64,000 nt of DNA from Arcobacteraceae bacterium (GTDB taxonomy: Bacteria; Campylobacterota; Campylobacteria; Campylobacterales; Arcobacteraceae), in assembly GCA_021107755.1 (NCBI GenBank), contig JAIOSF010000013.1, positions 62,001-126,000 on the forward strand, in the 5' to 3' direction. Both the position numbers and the translations under genes were made by a program. Within the stretch, counting starts at the first letter, position 1. Every line of letters begins with the position of its first letter. Below are positions 34,569 to 43,496 of this stretch, piece by piece. The notes under the pieces are model-generated. The model had not been told where the DNA came from. It ran no database searches and saw only the letters and a list, made by a program, of their open reading frames with translations.

Positions 34569-35387
34569 TTGGATCACAAAACTATACTTATTACTGGATG
34601 TTCTACTGGGATTGGACTACAAACAGCAATTTATCTTAAGCAACAAGGATATAAAGTGTTTCCAACTGCTAGAAAACAAAAAGATGTAACTATGTTACAA
34701 GAGTTGGGATTTGATGCTTTTTTATTGGATGTAACAAAAAAAGAGACTATTCAAAATACTTTAAAAGCTATACTAAACAAAACAAACGGAACTTTAGATA
34801 TAGTATTTAATAATGCTGGCTTTGGACAACCAGGAGCTTTAGAAGATGTGACAACGCAAATTTTAAAAGAGCAATTTGAAACAAATGTTTTTGGACTTCA
34901 TGAAGTTACATTACAAATATTACCAATCATGAAAAAACAAGGATATGGGAAAATCATACAACATAGTTCAGTATTAGGTATTATTAGTTTAAAACTAAGA
35001 GGTGCTTACAATGCAAGCAAATATGCCATCGAGGGCTTAACAGATACTTTACGGTTAGAATTACAAGATACAAAAATACAAATTACAGTTTTAAATACAG
35101 GTCCAGTTACAAGTGATTTCAGAAAAAATGCCATTATAAAAACTAAAGAGAATATTGATATTGATAATTCAAGATTTAAAGAGTTGTATTATAAGAATTT
35201 AGCGGCAAATAAAAGTGAAGTACCTTTTAATTTACCAGCTATAGCAGTTGCTAAAAAAGTTGAAAGAATTATACTCTCAGAAAATATAAAACCAAGATAC
35301 TATATAACAAAAGCCACTTATATTCTAGGGTTTGCAAAAAGAATACTTTCTACAAAGCTTTTAGATAGAGTATTAACTAAAATTTAA
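34569..35387 (+). CDS. Short-chain dehydrogenase/reductase (classical SDR)
   Basis: The 272-residue protein is best started at TTG 34569, preceded by AAGGATATAG. The longer frame back to 34479 would cover the start of the divergent gene. It has the cofactor motif TGCSTGIG, NNAGFG, and the catalytic serine-tyrosine-lysine set in HSSVLGIIS...YNASKYAIEGL. The C-terminal 60 residues are long and basic, as in SDRs resembling oxidoreductases of lipids or retinol-like compounds. The substrate cannot be deduced. The end overlaps the convergent diguanylate cyclase gene by four bases. Confidence 0.88.
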   Translation: MDHKTILITGCSTGIGLQTAIYLKQQGYKVFPTARKQKDVTMLQELGFDAFLLDVTKKETIQNTLKAILNKTNGTLDIVFNNAGFGQPGALEDVTTQILKEQFETNVFGLHEVTLQILPIMKKQGYGKIIQHSSVLGIISLKLRGAYNASKYAIEGLTDTLRLELQDTKIQITVLNTGPVTSDFRKNAIIKTKENIDIDNSRFKELYYKNLAANKSEVPFNLPAIAVAKKVERIILSENIKPRYYITKATYILGFAKRILSTKLLDRVLTKI

Positions 35388-37237
35388 TATTCTGGTTTAT
35401 CTCCATTTTTAAGTAGCGCTTTTTTAAATCTTACTACTTTATTTCTACCAGTATCTTTAGCTTCATAAAGACTTAAGTCGGCGTATTTTATTGCCTTCCA
35501 GATTTGATTCGTATCTTCTGGAACAAAAGAGTAACCCACACTTAAAGTTTTTGAGAAACTTTCATTGTTAAAGTTAAATACAATTTTAGAAAATTCTTCA
35601 TTTATATTCTTTGCTAATTCATAGGCACTCTCTTCTGTTGGATCTCTTAATATAATTACAAACTCTTCACCACCAAAACGGATAATAAAATCTTTTGTAC
35701 TAATCAATTCTTTCATTGTTTGAGATAATTTTTGTAAAATCGCATCTCCAGCATCATGACCATAAGTATCATTTACCATTTTAAAGTAGTCAATATCTAA
35801 GAACATAATTGCATAAGTTGTCCCCTTTTCTATCTCAGAAGGCATAGAGTTCTCAATAAAGTCATCTAAGTATTTTCTATTATAAAGTCCTGTAAGACCG
35901 TCTACTAAACTTCTTTGTTTTAAAATATCCATAAGTATTCGACTCTCTAAAATAGGTTTTGTCTCTTCTAAATATTTTTTAATAATACCTATTTGATAAT
36001 TTGAATGTTGCATACACTCTTTATCATCACAAACAATATGTACTGTTACACTTTTTTGATCATTTATCATAAATGGGATACATAAATAATCTTTCTCCCC
36101 TGTACATTGTGCAGCTCTACAAAGTTGAGGAAAGTTTTTTGATACAACTACTGTATCTGTTCGTTCTGCTCTACATACCTCTTTTACATTTTTCTCAACA
36201 AAACAGCAAGGAGTCATCTCTTCACTTTGAAATACAATAGTTCTATTCCCTTTTATCAAATCATTTTCAAAGATACAGAATTTTTGAATCTTTAATCTAT
36301 CTCTTAACACTTGGGTGAGTCTAAAATAAATATCCTCTTTGCTAAGATCAGTCTCTATAGTTTTTTTATAAGTATATATCTCTGAGATATCTTCAATAAT
36401 CTCTTGAGCACTAAGTAGCTTATCATTATTGATATTTGTTGATCTATTGTGGACAAAAGATGTTAGATTATGCTCAATACCTGTAAGAACAGTTTCAAGT
36501 TTTTCTATTGTTTCATTGAGCCATTTGAAAGCTTCTTTGTCCTGTTCTAGTTTCGCACCTTGTGCGCGAATTGAATAATTGCCCTCATGTACCTTTTTTA
36601 GTACTTTTATCATTGTATCAAATGAAGATGTATATGGTTGAAGTTTTTTACTTATAAAAATTAACATAATAATTAAAAAAATTATAGAAGAACCTATTAT
36701 CTTTAGAAGAATTACAATACTTGATATCCTATCATCTTGGATATCAAATTCTAAAGAGATAGCACCTAATACCTCACCCTCTTTTGCATCATGACAGCTT
36801 AAACAATTTGGTTGGTCATGGGAAGATGCAATATAAGGTATTGTGATTCTTAATCCTGCACTTTGTAGTGTTTCATTAATCTCTATTTTTTCAACTGCAT
36901 TTTTTAAAACATATTTATCTATCTCATCTCTTGGAGGCATTTTGGCTTTACTGTCACTAAACTGCTTGTTTACAGTGTTAGATCGTACTACCCAAAGACT
37001 CTGAATCCCTTCAACTTGACTCATGCCACTTAAAAAAACATCACTTTGATGCATATTTCCATTTATCATATGTGCAGTAAGTGATTGTTTTACAGTTTGT
37101 GCAGCAAGATAAGCACGCTTTTTTGCACCCTCGTAACTATTTTCCCTTGAACCTAAAGCAACAAGTGCAACTATTACAATGATAAGTGCTGAAACCATTG
37201 TAAAGATTATGAGCGTTATTTTTTTATTTGACTGCAT
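35384..37237 (-). CDS. Diguanylate cyclase with periplasmic CxxCH sensor and Cys-rich GAF-like domain
   Basis: A 617-residue protein. Span 1 (8-28) and span 2 (about 175-195) frame a periplasmic domain with the c-type heme motif CLSCH (C145, C148, H149), like Tll0287/DUF3365-type sensors. A HAMP-like linker follows. From about 290 to 440 lies a GAF-like domain unusually rich in cysteine (CCFVEKN, EVCRAERT, LCRAAQCTGEKDYLC, CDDKECM). The C-terminal GGDEF domain has the intact FGGEEF signature and should make c-di-GMP. The usual RxxD inhibitory site is not found before it. Both sensor parts suggest redox, oxygen or nitric-oxide input. Confidence 0.9.
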   Translation of the reverse strand: MQSNKKITLIIFTMVSALIIVIVALVALGSRENSYEGAKKRAYLAAQTVKQSLTAHMINGNMHQSDVFLSGMSQVEGIQSLWVVRSNTVNKQFSDSKAKMPPRDEIDKYVLKNAVEKIEINETLQSAGLRITIPYIASSHDQPNCLSCHDAKEGEVLGAISLEFDIQDDRISSIVILLKIIGSSIIFLIIMLIFISKKLQPYTSSFDTMIKVLKKVHEGNYSIRAQGAKLEQDKEAFKWLNETIEKLETVLTGIEHNLTSFVHNRSTNINNDKLLSAQEIIEDISEIYTYKKTIETDLSKEDIYFRLTQVLRDRLKIQKFCIFENDLIKGNRTIVFQSEEMTPCCFVEKNVKEVCRAERTDTVVVSKNFPQLCRAAQCTGEKDYLCIPFMINDQKSVTVHIVCDDKECMQHSNYQIGIIKKYLEETKPILESRILMDILKQRSLVDGLTGLYNRKYLDDFIENSMPSEIEKGTTYAIMFLDIDYFKMVNDTYGHDAGDAILQKLSQTMKELISTKDFIIRFGGEEFVIILRDPTEESAYELAKNINEEFSKIVFNFNNESFSKTLSVGYSFVPEDTNQIWKAIKYADLSLYEAKDTGRNKVVRFKKALLKNGDKPEY

Positions 37238-37304
37238 ATAAAAATCCTTCTATTGAGAAAATAATGATTGTTAGATTCTATCCAATAATTATTAAAACCC
37301 TTAT

Positions 37305-38102
37305 TTAATTTATAATATTTTTTGAGTTTGCTTTTTGCTGTAAATAATCAGCAATTTGCATTAAACAAAAAGTGATAATAAAAATAAATAAACCTGGAAA
37401 AAAACTTACCCACCATGCTATTTCTATAACTTCCTTTCCATCACTGAGTAAACTTCCCCAACTCATTTGAGGTGGATTTACACCAAGTCCTAAAAAGCTA
37501 AGTCCAGACTCTGCAAGTATTGCACCCCCTACCCCAAAAGTGAAAGATACTAAAAATATAGGTGCTAAAAGTGGTGCAAAGTATTTCAATATAATTTTTA
37601 TTTTTGATACATTTGTAAGATTGAGTATCTTAATAAATGGTTTATTTGCTATAGCAAAACTTTCACTTCTAATCATCCTAGCCATACCCATCCATCCAGT
37701 TATAAACAACACTATGATAAGTATAGTAATATTTGCCTCCATATAACTAACAAGTGCTAAAAGAAGAAAAAATGTGGGAAATGTTAAAAAAAGATCTATA
37801 ATAATAGTGATAGTTTTATCATAGTATCCTTTAAAATACCCAGCACTAATACCAACAATCAATCCGATCAATGAAGCAATTATTGCACTTGTAAAACCTA
37901 TTATAAGTGATGTTTGACCACCATTTAAAATCCGTGCAAAAATATCTCTTCCTAATCTATCCGTTCCCATAATATGTTCAAAATTAGGAGCTAAAAGAAT
38001 AGAACTTGGATCTAATTCATAAGGGGATAAAGTATAGATAAAAGGGAGAAAAAATACTCCCCCTATAACAAAAAGTAAAGTATAAAGAGCAAATCTATAC
38101 AT
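37305..38102 (-). CDS. ABC transporter permease of the DppC/OppC family
   Basis: A 265-residue inner-membrane permease with about six spans. It begins with a short cytoplasmic end and span, then the typical periplasmic LAPNFEHIMGTDRLGRDIFARILNGGQTSL. The latter part contains the coupling-helix region with ILAESGLSFLGLGVNPPQMSWGSLL, the most conserved block of DppC/OppC proteins. Such permeases import di- or oligopeptides or nickel with a DppB partner, ATPases and a binding protein. None of these partners is adjacent. It overlaps rsmD by 8 bases. Confidence 0.88.
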   Translation of the reverse strand: MYRFALYTLLFVIGGVFFLPFIYTLSPYELDPSSILLAPNFEHIMGTDRLGRDIFARILNGGQTSLIIGFTSAIIASLIGLIVGISAGYFKGYYDKTITIIIDLFLTFPTFFLLLALVSYMEANITILIIVLFITGWMGMARMIRSESFAIANKPFIKILNLTNVSKIKIILKYFAPLLAPIFLVSFTFGVGGAILAESGLSFLGLGVNPPQMSWGSLLSDGKEVIEIAWWVSFFPGLFIFIITFCLMQIADYLQQKANSKNIIN

Positions 38103-38682
38103 AATAATATGTTAAAGCACTTTTCCCAAATTTTTTTGTTTTATGTTTTGTGAACTTACCTAATATTTCAGGCATCTCTATAGTTGAGAGATGTTCAAAA
38201 GTTACTAGTATTACATTCTCATTTGTGATATTTTTTACCATATCAAATGTGCTGTCATAAATCTTTTCCATCCCATCTCTAAAATCAAAAGGTGGATCAA
38301 TATACAATATAATCTCATCACCACTATTTTTGAGTTGTTCTAAAATTAAAGGTGTTTTAATAAATGTATCACCAAATATTGTTGTAGTGTTTTCTTTATC
38401 AATATTCTCACAATTTCGACTTAATACTTTATAGGAGTTTCTATCAAACTCACAAAAATAACTTTGTTTTGCACCACGGCTAATTGCTTCTAGTCCAATT
38501 GCACCACTTCCGCCAAAAGCTTCTATAAAGATAGTATCAATTATATCAAATTGAAGAACATTAAAGAAAGATTCTTTTAAAATAGATTTAGAACTTCTTG
38601 TTACTTCGAGTGAAGGCAACTCTAGTGGTTTATTTTTATATTTTCCAGCTATTATTTTTGATTGTATTTTATTGTTTTTCAT
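38095..38682 (-). CDS. rsmD: 16S rRNA m2G966 methyltransferase RsmD
   Basis: A 195-residue methyltransferase that methylates N2 of G966 in 16S rRNA. It starts with IIAGKYKNKPLELP, which matches the family GG..rg..L..p pattern, then RSSKSILKESFFNVLQ, FGGSGAIGLEAISRGA (SAM loop) and the catalytic ILYIDPPFD, a DPPF tetrapeptide of N-directed enzymes. Length is normal. It overlaps the response regulator-GGDEF gene by 14 bases at its start and the permease gene by 8 bases at its end. Confidence 0.92.
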   Translation of the reverse strand: MKNNKIQSKIIAGKYKNKPLELPSLEVTRSSKSILKESFFNVLQFDIIDTIFIEAFGGSGAIGLEAISRGAKQSYFCEFDRNSYKVLSRNCENIDKENTTTIFGDTFIKTPLILEQLKNSGDEIILYIDPPFDFRDGMEKIYDSTFDMVKNITNENVILVTFEHLSTIEMPEILGKFTKHKTKKFGKSALTYYYV

Positions 38683-40009
38683 ATTTTACTACTTTGTTTT
38701 TTCCTGTTCTTTTTGCTTGATATAGTGCTATATCTACATTTTTTATAAAATCATCTTTTGTATTTTCATTAGGAATAAACTCTGCAATTCCAATACTAAT
38801 TGTAATCGGTAGGTTAATATTCTCAGGTTGATAAGTCTCTATCTTTTCTCGTAACTGATCAGCAATTCTTGTTGTTTCATCTATGGAGGTCTCTGGTAAC
38901 AATACCATAAACTCTTCACCACCCCATCTTGCAGCATAATCAGTTGCTCTTATACTGTTTTTTAAGATATTTGATAAGTCTATTAGTACCACATCCCCCA
39001 CATCATGACCATAGGTATCATTGATATTTTTAAAGTTATCAATATCAAACATTAAAATAGATAAGTTATGTTGATATCTGTTCTCCCTTAATATCTCTTT
39101 TGAAAGTTCCTCATTTAATTTTTGTCTATTGTACAGTTTTGTTAAACTATCATGAGTTGCTCTATATTGTAATTCGTATGTGTATTCTTTTAGTTCTGTG
39201 ATATCAGTAAAAGATACAACATAATGTTTTGTTTCATAAAAAAATGTTTTAATATCTACTCTAAAGATTTTATCTTCATTTGAAGCGTTTTTAATACGAA
39301 CTACCCTTTTCATATCATCAAGTTTCATTATTTCAGATATCCAGTCATTTTCTTTTGTATAAAAATACTCTTCTTCTTCTATAAAGTAACTGTTTATTGA
39401 TTTATTATTTGCAATAAAATCTTCAATAGTTTCTAGCTCAAAAAACTCTAAAAATGTTTTATTTGCAGAAGATACATTGTATTCATTGAAAACAAGTATC
39501 ATATTTTCTTGAGAGTCTAAAATAGATCGTAACTCTAGTGTTTTCTCCTCAACCTCTAAAGATAATTGCTTATTTAAAACCTCTAGTTGATCTTTTAAAT
39601 ATTTTGGTTCTGCTGCTATGCTAATAGTATCTATTAAATCATTTATTTTTAAAGGTTTTGTAACATATCCCCTAACTCTTAGTTGAATTGCCTCTTTTAA
39701 AAAATCTGCATCACTATGTGCAGTTGTAATAACAGCAGGAATTGAATAGTCAAAATTATGAATCTCTCTAATCATCTCCAATCCATTCATTTTTGGCATA
39801 TTGATATCTGTAATTATAAGATCTATTTTAAACTCACTATTAGGGGTGTTATTATATTTTTGAAATAACTCTAAACCCTCTTTACCATCTTGGGCCTGTA
39901 CTATATTATTTAAAAACTTGCTTAAAATATTTGATGTTAGTTCTCTTACATCACTTTCATCCTCCACATAAAGAACATTGATATATTTTAAAAAATCTTT
40001 ATCCATCAT
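38669..40009 (-). CDS. Response regulator with PAS and GGDEF output domains
   Basis: A soluble 446-residue c-di-GMP synthase. Residues 10-130 form a receiver domain with D68 (LIITDINMPKMNG) and the lysine in RGYVTKP. A coiled coil (about 140-160) leads to a PAS-like domain at about 165-280. The GGDEF domain has LYNRQKLNEEL, FKNINDTYGHDVGD and the active WGGEEF. It is preceded by an RATD inhibitory site at the right distance, so product feedback is expected. It lies 5 bases after kdsB and overlaps rsmD. Its cognate kinase is not adjacent. Confidence 0.92.
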   Translation of the reverse strand: MMDKDFLKYINVLYVEDESDVRELTSNILSKFLNNIVQAQDGKEGLELFQKYNNTPNSEFKIDLIITDINMPKMNGLEMIREIHNFDYSIPAVITTAHSDADFLKEAIQLRVRGYVTKPLKINDLIDTISIAAEPKYLKDQLEVLNKQLSLEVEEKTLELRSILDSQENMILVFNEYNVSSANKTFLEFFELETIEDFIANNKSINSYFIEEEEYFYTKENDWISEIMKLDDMKRVVRIKNASNEDKIFRVDIKTFFYETKHYVVSFTDITELKEYTYELQYRATHDSLTKLYNRQKLNEELSKEILRENRYQHNLSILMFDIDNFKNINDTYGHDVGDVVLIDLSNILKNSIRATDYAARWGGEEFMVLLPETSIDETTRIADQLREKIETYQPENINLPITISIGIAEFIPNENTKDDFIKNVDIALYQAKRTGKNKVVKYEKQ

Positions 40010-40014
40010 AATTC

Positions 40015-40737
40015 CTATTTTACTTTGAAAATTTCCAAAGCATTTTCTAAATCTTCTTTTGTATCAATTCCAAAACTTTGAGATTCAACCTTTACCATAT
40101 TTATTTTTTTACCACTAGATATAGCTCTTAATTGCTCCAGTTTTTCAGTTTGCTCTAAAACTGAATTTTCTAGTGAACAAAATTCATTCAAACTCTTTTT
40201 CGTAAAACCATAAATTCCTAGATGTCCTTTATATTTAGTATTATTATAATGATCTCTGTGATAAGGTATTTTAGCTCTTGAAAAATAAATAGCATCTCCA
40301 CAATCATCACAAACTACTTTAACATGGTTAGGATCATCTGCCATCTCCGAGCTTATATCTTTATAACAACTTACCATTGTAAAATCATTAGTATGTAATT
40401 TTTTCACTTCATCAATAATAGCCTGCACAACTTCTGGCTCTATAAATGGTTCATCTGCTTGTACATTTATAACAACTTCATTATCATCTAAGTTTAAAAG
40501 TTTAGCAGCTTCATTTATTCTATCTGTACCACTTTGATGTGTATTAGATGTCATGATTGCTTTTACACCAAACTTACTTGCTAACTCTACAACATCTTGT
40601 GAATCTGTAGCGATAACAACATCATCTAACTCTTCTACCCTTTTAGCCGTTCTTATAACCATGGGTAATCCTAAAATATCTACCAATATCTTATTTTCAA
40701 ATCTACTGCTATTTAATCTAGCTGGTATTATTATCAT
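40015..40737 (-). CDS. kdsB: 3-deoxy-manno-octulosonate cytidylyltransferase KdsB
   Basis: KdsB activates Kdo with CTP to CMP-Kdo for lipid A-core synthesis in the outer membrane. The 240-residue protein begins IIIPARLNSSRFENKILVDI, the CTP-binding loop of the family. VVIATDSQDV, SGTDRINEAA, VINVQADEPFIEP, HLGIYGFTKKSLNEF and SFGIDTKEDL are further KdsB blocks. It stands between folK and the response regulator-GGDEF gene on the same strand, within a minus-strand chain that runs from the FliK-like gene to the permease gene. Confidence 0.94.
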   Translation of the reverse strand: MIIIPARLNSSRFENKILVDILGLPMVIRTAKRVEELDDVVIATDSQDVVELASKFGVKAIMTSNTHQSGTDRINEAAKLLNLDDNEVVINVQADEPFIEPEVVQAIIDEVKKLHTNDFTMVSCYKDISSEMADDPNHVKVVCDDCGDAIYFSRAKIPYHRDHYNNTKYKGHLGIYGFTKKSLNEFCSLENSVLEQTEKLEQLRAISSGKKINMVKVESQSFGIDTKEDLENALEIFKVK

Positions 40738-40784
40738 CCACTTAATCCTTTTCTTTTATTATTATATCAAATTGAACTATATTT

Positions 40785-41282
40785 TTACTTTTTTTTCACA
40801 AATTCCAAAGGAATTAATACACTATCTCTTTGTTTGTAACCTTTATGGGGGATTATTAAATCTTTTTTATCAATAGAGATATTGTTAAAAAATATAATAT
40901 CAATATCTAATGTTCTAGGTGCATCTTTAAAGCTTCTTTCTCTTTTAAACCTATTTTCATATCTTTGAAAGGCCTTTAAACACTCATAGGGACTTAAATT
41001 AGTTTGTAAAACAATAATAGCATTGAAAAAATCTTTTTGCTCTAAATATCCAAAAGGTGGATTTTGCAATATAGGTGAAGTTTTTTTTATAAAAAATCTG
41101 CAATCAGTTTCTAACATTAAAAAAAGTTTTTTAAATATTTTAGTAGTATTACCGATATTTCCACCAATACCAATTGTAACCAAATTTCTTTTCTTGCTAT
41201 CTATTTTATTTTTATATGGGAAAAGAGCATTATAAAAAAGTGTTAAACTACTCGAAAGATTTTGTTTCAATATTTTCTCCAT
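40785..41282 (-). CDS. folK: 2-amino-4-hydroxy-6-hydroxymethyldihydropteridine pyrophosphokinase FolK
   Basis: FolK pyrophosphorylates the pterin alcohol in folate synthesis. The product has 165 residues if the ATG at 41282 is used; an in-frame ATG at 41324 is further inside the upstream gene and less likely. Family blocks are LVTIGIGGNIGNT near residue 33, PPFGYLEQKDFFNAI, and ERSFKDAPRTLDIDIIFF, which holds the metal-binding DIDI aspartates, then IPHKGYKQRDSVLIPL. The N-terminus is about 25 residues longer than in typical FolK proteins. It overlaps the FlhB-like gene by 35 bases. Confidence 0.88.
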   Translation of the reverse strand: MEKILKQNLSSSLTLFYNALFPYKNKIDSKKRNLVTIGIGGNIGNTTKIFKKLFLMLETDCRFFIKKTSPILQNPPFGYLEQKDFFNAIIVLQTNLSPYECLKAFQRYENRFKRERSFKDAPRTLDIDIIFFNNISIDKKDLIIPHKGYKQRDSVLIPLEFVKKK

Positions 41283-41547
41283 GCTCATTAGAGATACCAT
41301 AAATGAAACTAAAAATTTCAGCAACAGCTTTATATAGTTCTACGGGTATCTCTTGATTTAACTCTATTTGAGTTAACATATTAACTAAGTCTTCATCTTT
41401 TTTTATTGGTATCCCATTTTTCTCAGCTATTTTTATTATATTTTTTGCTGTTTCACCACTACCCTGTGCTGTAAGTAAAGGTGCATTATCTTTCTCTTTA
41501 TCGTATTGTAAAGCTGCTGCTTTTTTTAGCCCCTCTTTTTCTATCAT
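41248..41547 (-). CDS. Stand-alone FlhB C-terminal-domain homologue (FhlB-like)
   Basis: A 99-residue protein equivalent to the cytoplasmic C-terminal domain of the flagellar export switch protein FlhB. KKAAALQYDKEKDNAPLLTAQGSGETAKNI lines up with the FlhB region around the self-cleavage site, but the NPTH tetrapeptide is replaced (NAPLL), so no cleavage is expected. IPIKKDEDLVNMLTQIELNQEIPVELYKAVAEIF corresponds to the second half of the domain. Such solitary FhlB proteins are known in Campylobacterota. It lies two bases after the FliK-like gene, which fits a role in export substrate switching. Confidence 0.82.
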   Translation of the reverse strand: MIEKEGLKKAAALQYDKEKDNAPLLTAQGSGETAKNIIKIAEKNGIPIKKDEDLVNMLTQIELNQEIPVELYKAVAEIFSFIYGISNEHGENIETKSFE

Positions 41548-41549
41548 AT

Positions 41550-43379
41550 TTAAGCCTTTATATCCAAACCAAAACTTAAGTCAGTAGAACTTCCATAACT
41601 ATTTCTAATAGATTTCTGTTCACTACTATTAAGGCTAAATATATTTAAGCTTTGTAATAATAAATCAATACTATTAATCCCTACTCTTAGTTTTTGTAAA
41701 TTTTCTTGTACCAAGGATTTAAACTCCTCTTGTTCTAGTCCTATATTAATATTAATATTACTTTTATTATCAAGTATCATTAAAATTTTTAAATCCCCAT
41801 ATTTTTTCAAACTTAAATTGATTTGACACGAAAAACTCTCGTCATTATTTTTATTAAACCTTATATCTGAGTCCTCTATCTCGTCTTGTAAAAATGAAAG
41901 ATAAGTATGGGTTGAATTTGTTGAATAAGACAACAGTTGATAAAAGTCTATTTGGGTATTAATTTTATCAATTATAGTTTTTAACTCTTTTGAAATTGGT
42001 TCATTTGAGTTTTTTGTATACTCCTCTATAATTGAAGCAGTTATTTTCAAATCATTCATAAAATTCGTTGTTTTACTTAAATTATTCTCAAATAATGCTT
42101 GTGGAAGTGTATCTACTTTTGTCTGGATAGCTTGTGTGTTATTAAATATATTTTGTAATACAAGCTGTTGTTGCTGTGGTGTTTTAGCAACATTGAAACT
42201 TCTTAATTGTTCTAAAGTATTTGAGATATCACTTTTAATATTTTTTGCCCCTGCTATTTGGTCAGCTACATTTGTTATTTTTTCCTCAACTAACATAAAA
42301 CCATTTTTTATTTCAACAAAATTTTTACTAAGTATCTGCTCTTTTAGATTCAAAAAAAGATCTTTTATATTTGGTGTAATCTCATTTTTCATTATAGGAC
42401 TATTAATATTATGTTGTGTTGTTAAAATTTTAGTTTCAAGTGTTGCGAGATTTTGCATTTGTTTTACTGGATTTTGTTCTGCTTTAATATTTTTGATATC
42501 TCTTAAAAGAGATTCTACTGCATTTTTTATCTCTAGTTTTAAATCAGGTGTCATTGTTGTATTTGCTTGAATTTGTGTAAGTTGCTGCTGAATAACATTA
42601 GTATTAAGTGTTCCATTTAAAATAGCTAATTGATCTTTTAATTGAGAACTTAATGTATTCAAGTTCTCAATTTTAGGAGTTTCGATTTTTAGTGTATTTT
42701 GTCCATTTTGTAGTAGGTTTTGTTGAATAACTTTTATTTGAGAATCTATTTTTGTTAACAGTGTTGATTGGTTTTGTGGATTGCTTTCTACTTTTAGAGT
42801 TTTAATATCTTTGAGTATATTTTCAATAGCACTTTTTATCTCCACTTTTAAATCTTTTGGTATATCACTTTTTATTAATTGTGTAGATGAAATATCTAGT
42901 TGCCCTTTTATTAAAGCAAGAAGTTGTTCTATATTTTTTGATACGGGAATTACTTGTTGTGCTAATTTGGACTCTAAAAACACACCGCTGTTTGAAACAT
43001 TTGATTTGATCATCTTCTCGTCTATATTTTTAATGTCTATTAGTGATGATTTTAAACTTACTAGTTGAGTTTCTAATTTACTATTAGTTACTGAGTCTGT
43101 TTGAATAAACTTTATAAGAGTTTTTATATCCTCAGATAGATTTTTAAAACTAAAGTTTTGTTTATTGTTTTGTAAAAGTGATGCTATATTTTCTTTTGAC
43201 TGTACCCCTGTTGCAATATCTTTAAATAAACCACTAAGTAAAGTTTGTATACCTTTATCTTTAGAGATGTTTTCAAGATTAATTTTACCATTTACACTTA
43301 AACTTTCTATTTTCTCTTTTATTGCTGGATTAGTTTTTGGAGAGATGAGATTTAATATTGTAGCTGTATTAATATTCAC
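41550..43379 (-). CDS. FliK-like flagellar hook-length protein with internal repeats
   Basis: A 609-residue, asparagine- and glutamine-rich, mostly helical protein without signal peptide or membrane span. Residues from about 170 to 440 hold three related units with the pattern D-hydrophobic-K-x-E-I-K-x-A-hydrophobic-E-x-L then K..(N/T)P.(N/K/Q)Q, followed by a coiled stretch. The last 150 residues form a more globular end (INLSLKKYGDLKILMILD, then a leucine-rich helix) similar in outline to the substrate-switch domain of FliK. Its partner downstream is an FlhB-like protein, which supports a hook-length or needle-length control role. Sequence alone does not prove it. Confidence 0.6.
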   Translation of the reverse strand: MNINTATILNLISPKTNPAIKEKIESLSVNGKINLENISKDKGIQTLLSGLFKDIATGVQSKENIASLLQNNKQNFSFKNLSEDIKTLIKFIQTDSVTNSKLETQLVSLKSSLIDIKNIDEKMIKSNVSNSGVFLESKLAQQVIPVSKNIEQLLALIKGQLDISSTQLIKSDIPKDLKVEIKSAIENILKDIKTLKVESNPQNQSTLLTKIDSQIKVIQQNLLQNGQNTLKIETPKIENLNTLSSQLKDQLAILNGTLNTNVIQQQLTQIQANTTMTPDLKLEIKNAVESLLRDIKNIKAEQNPVKQMQNLATLETKILTTQHNINSPIMKNEITPNIKDLFLNLKEQILSKNFVEIKNGFMLVEEKITNVADQIAGAKNIKSDISNTLEQLRSFNVAKTPQQQQLVLQNIFNNTQAIQTKVDTLPQALFENNLSKTTNFMNDLKITASIIEEYTKNSNEPISKELKTIIDKINTQIDFYQLLSYSTNSTHTYLSFLQDEIEDSDIRFNKNNDESFSCQINLSLKKYGDLKILMILDNKSNININIGLEQEEFKSLVQENLQKLRVGINSIDLLLQSLNIFSLNSSEQKSIRNSYGSSTDLSFGLDIKA

Positions 43380-43462
43380 ATAGACTCCTTAACTTAATAT
43401 TTGATTCTCTTATTTTAGCATTAAAAAGATTAACATTAAGGGCAGCCCTATATTATATTTGT

Positions 43463-43468
43463 TATAAT
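43463..43468 (+). promoter_or_regulatory. Likely promoter -10 element of the YqeY/GGDEF pair
   Basis: A TATAAT hexamer (in TTTGTTATAATATC) lies 28 bases before the ATG at 43497, with a TG just upstream. An AAAAGGGA ribosome site follows. It serves a divergent pair together with the minus-strand FliK-like gene. Confidence 0.55.
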
Positions 43469-43496
43469 ATCTCATATTATTATTAAAAGGGAACTT

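Noticed and set aside
42136-42570. A 144-residue cysteine- and phenylalanine-rich frame antisense to the FliK-like gene
   Set aside because: Its composition is exactly what the reverse of lysine- and glutamine-rich coding DNA gives. No start signal.
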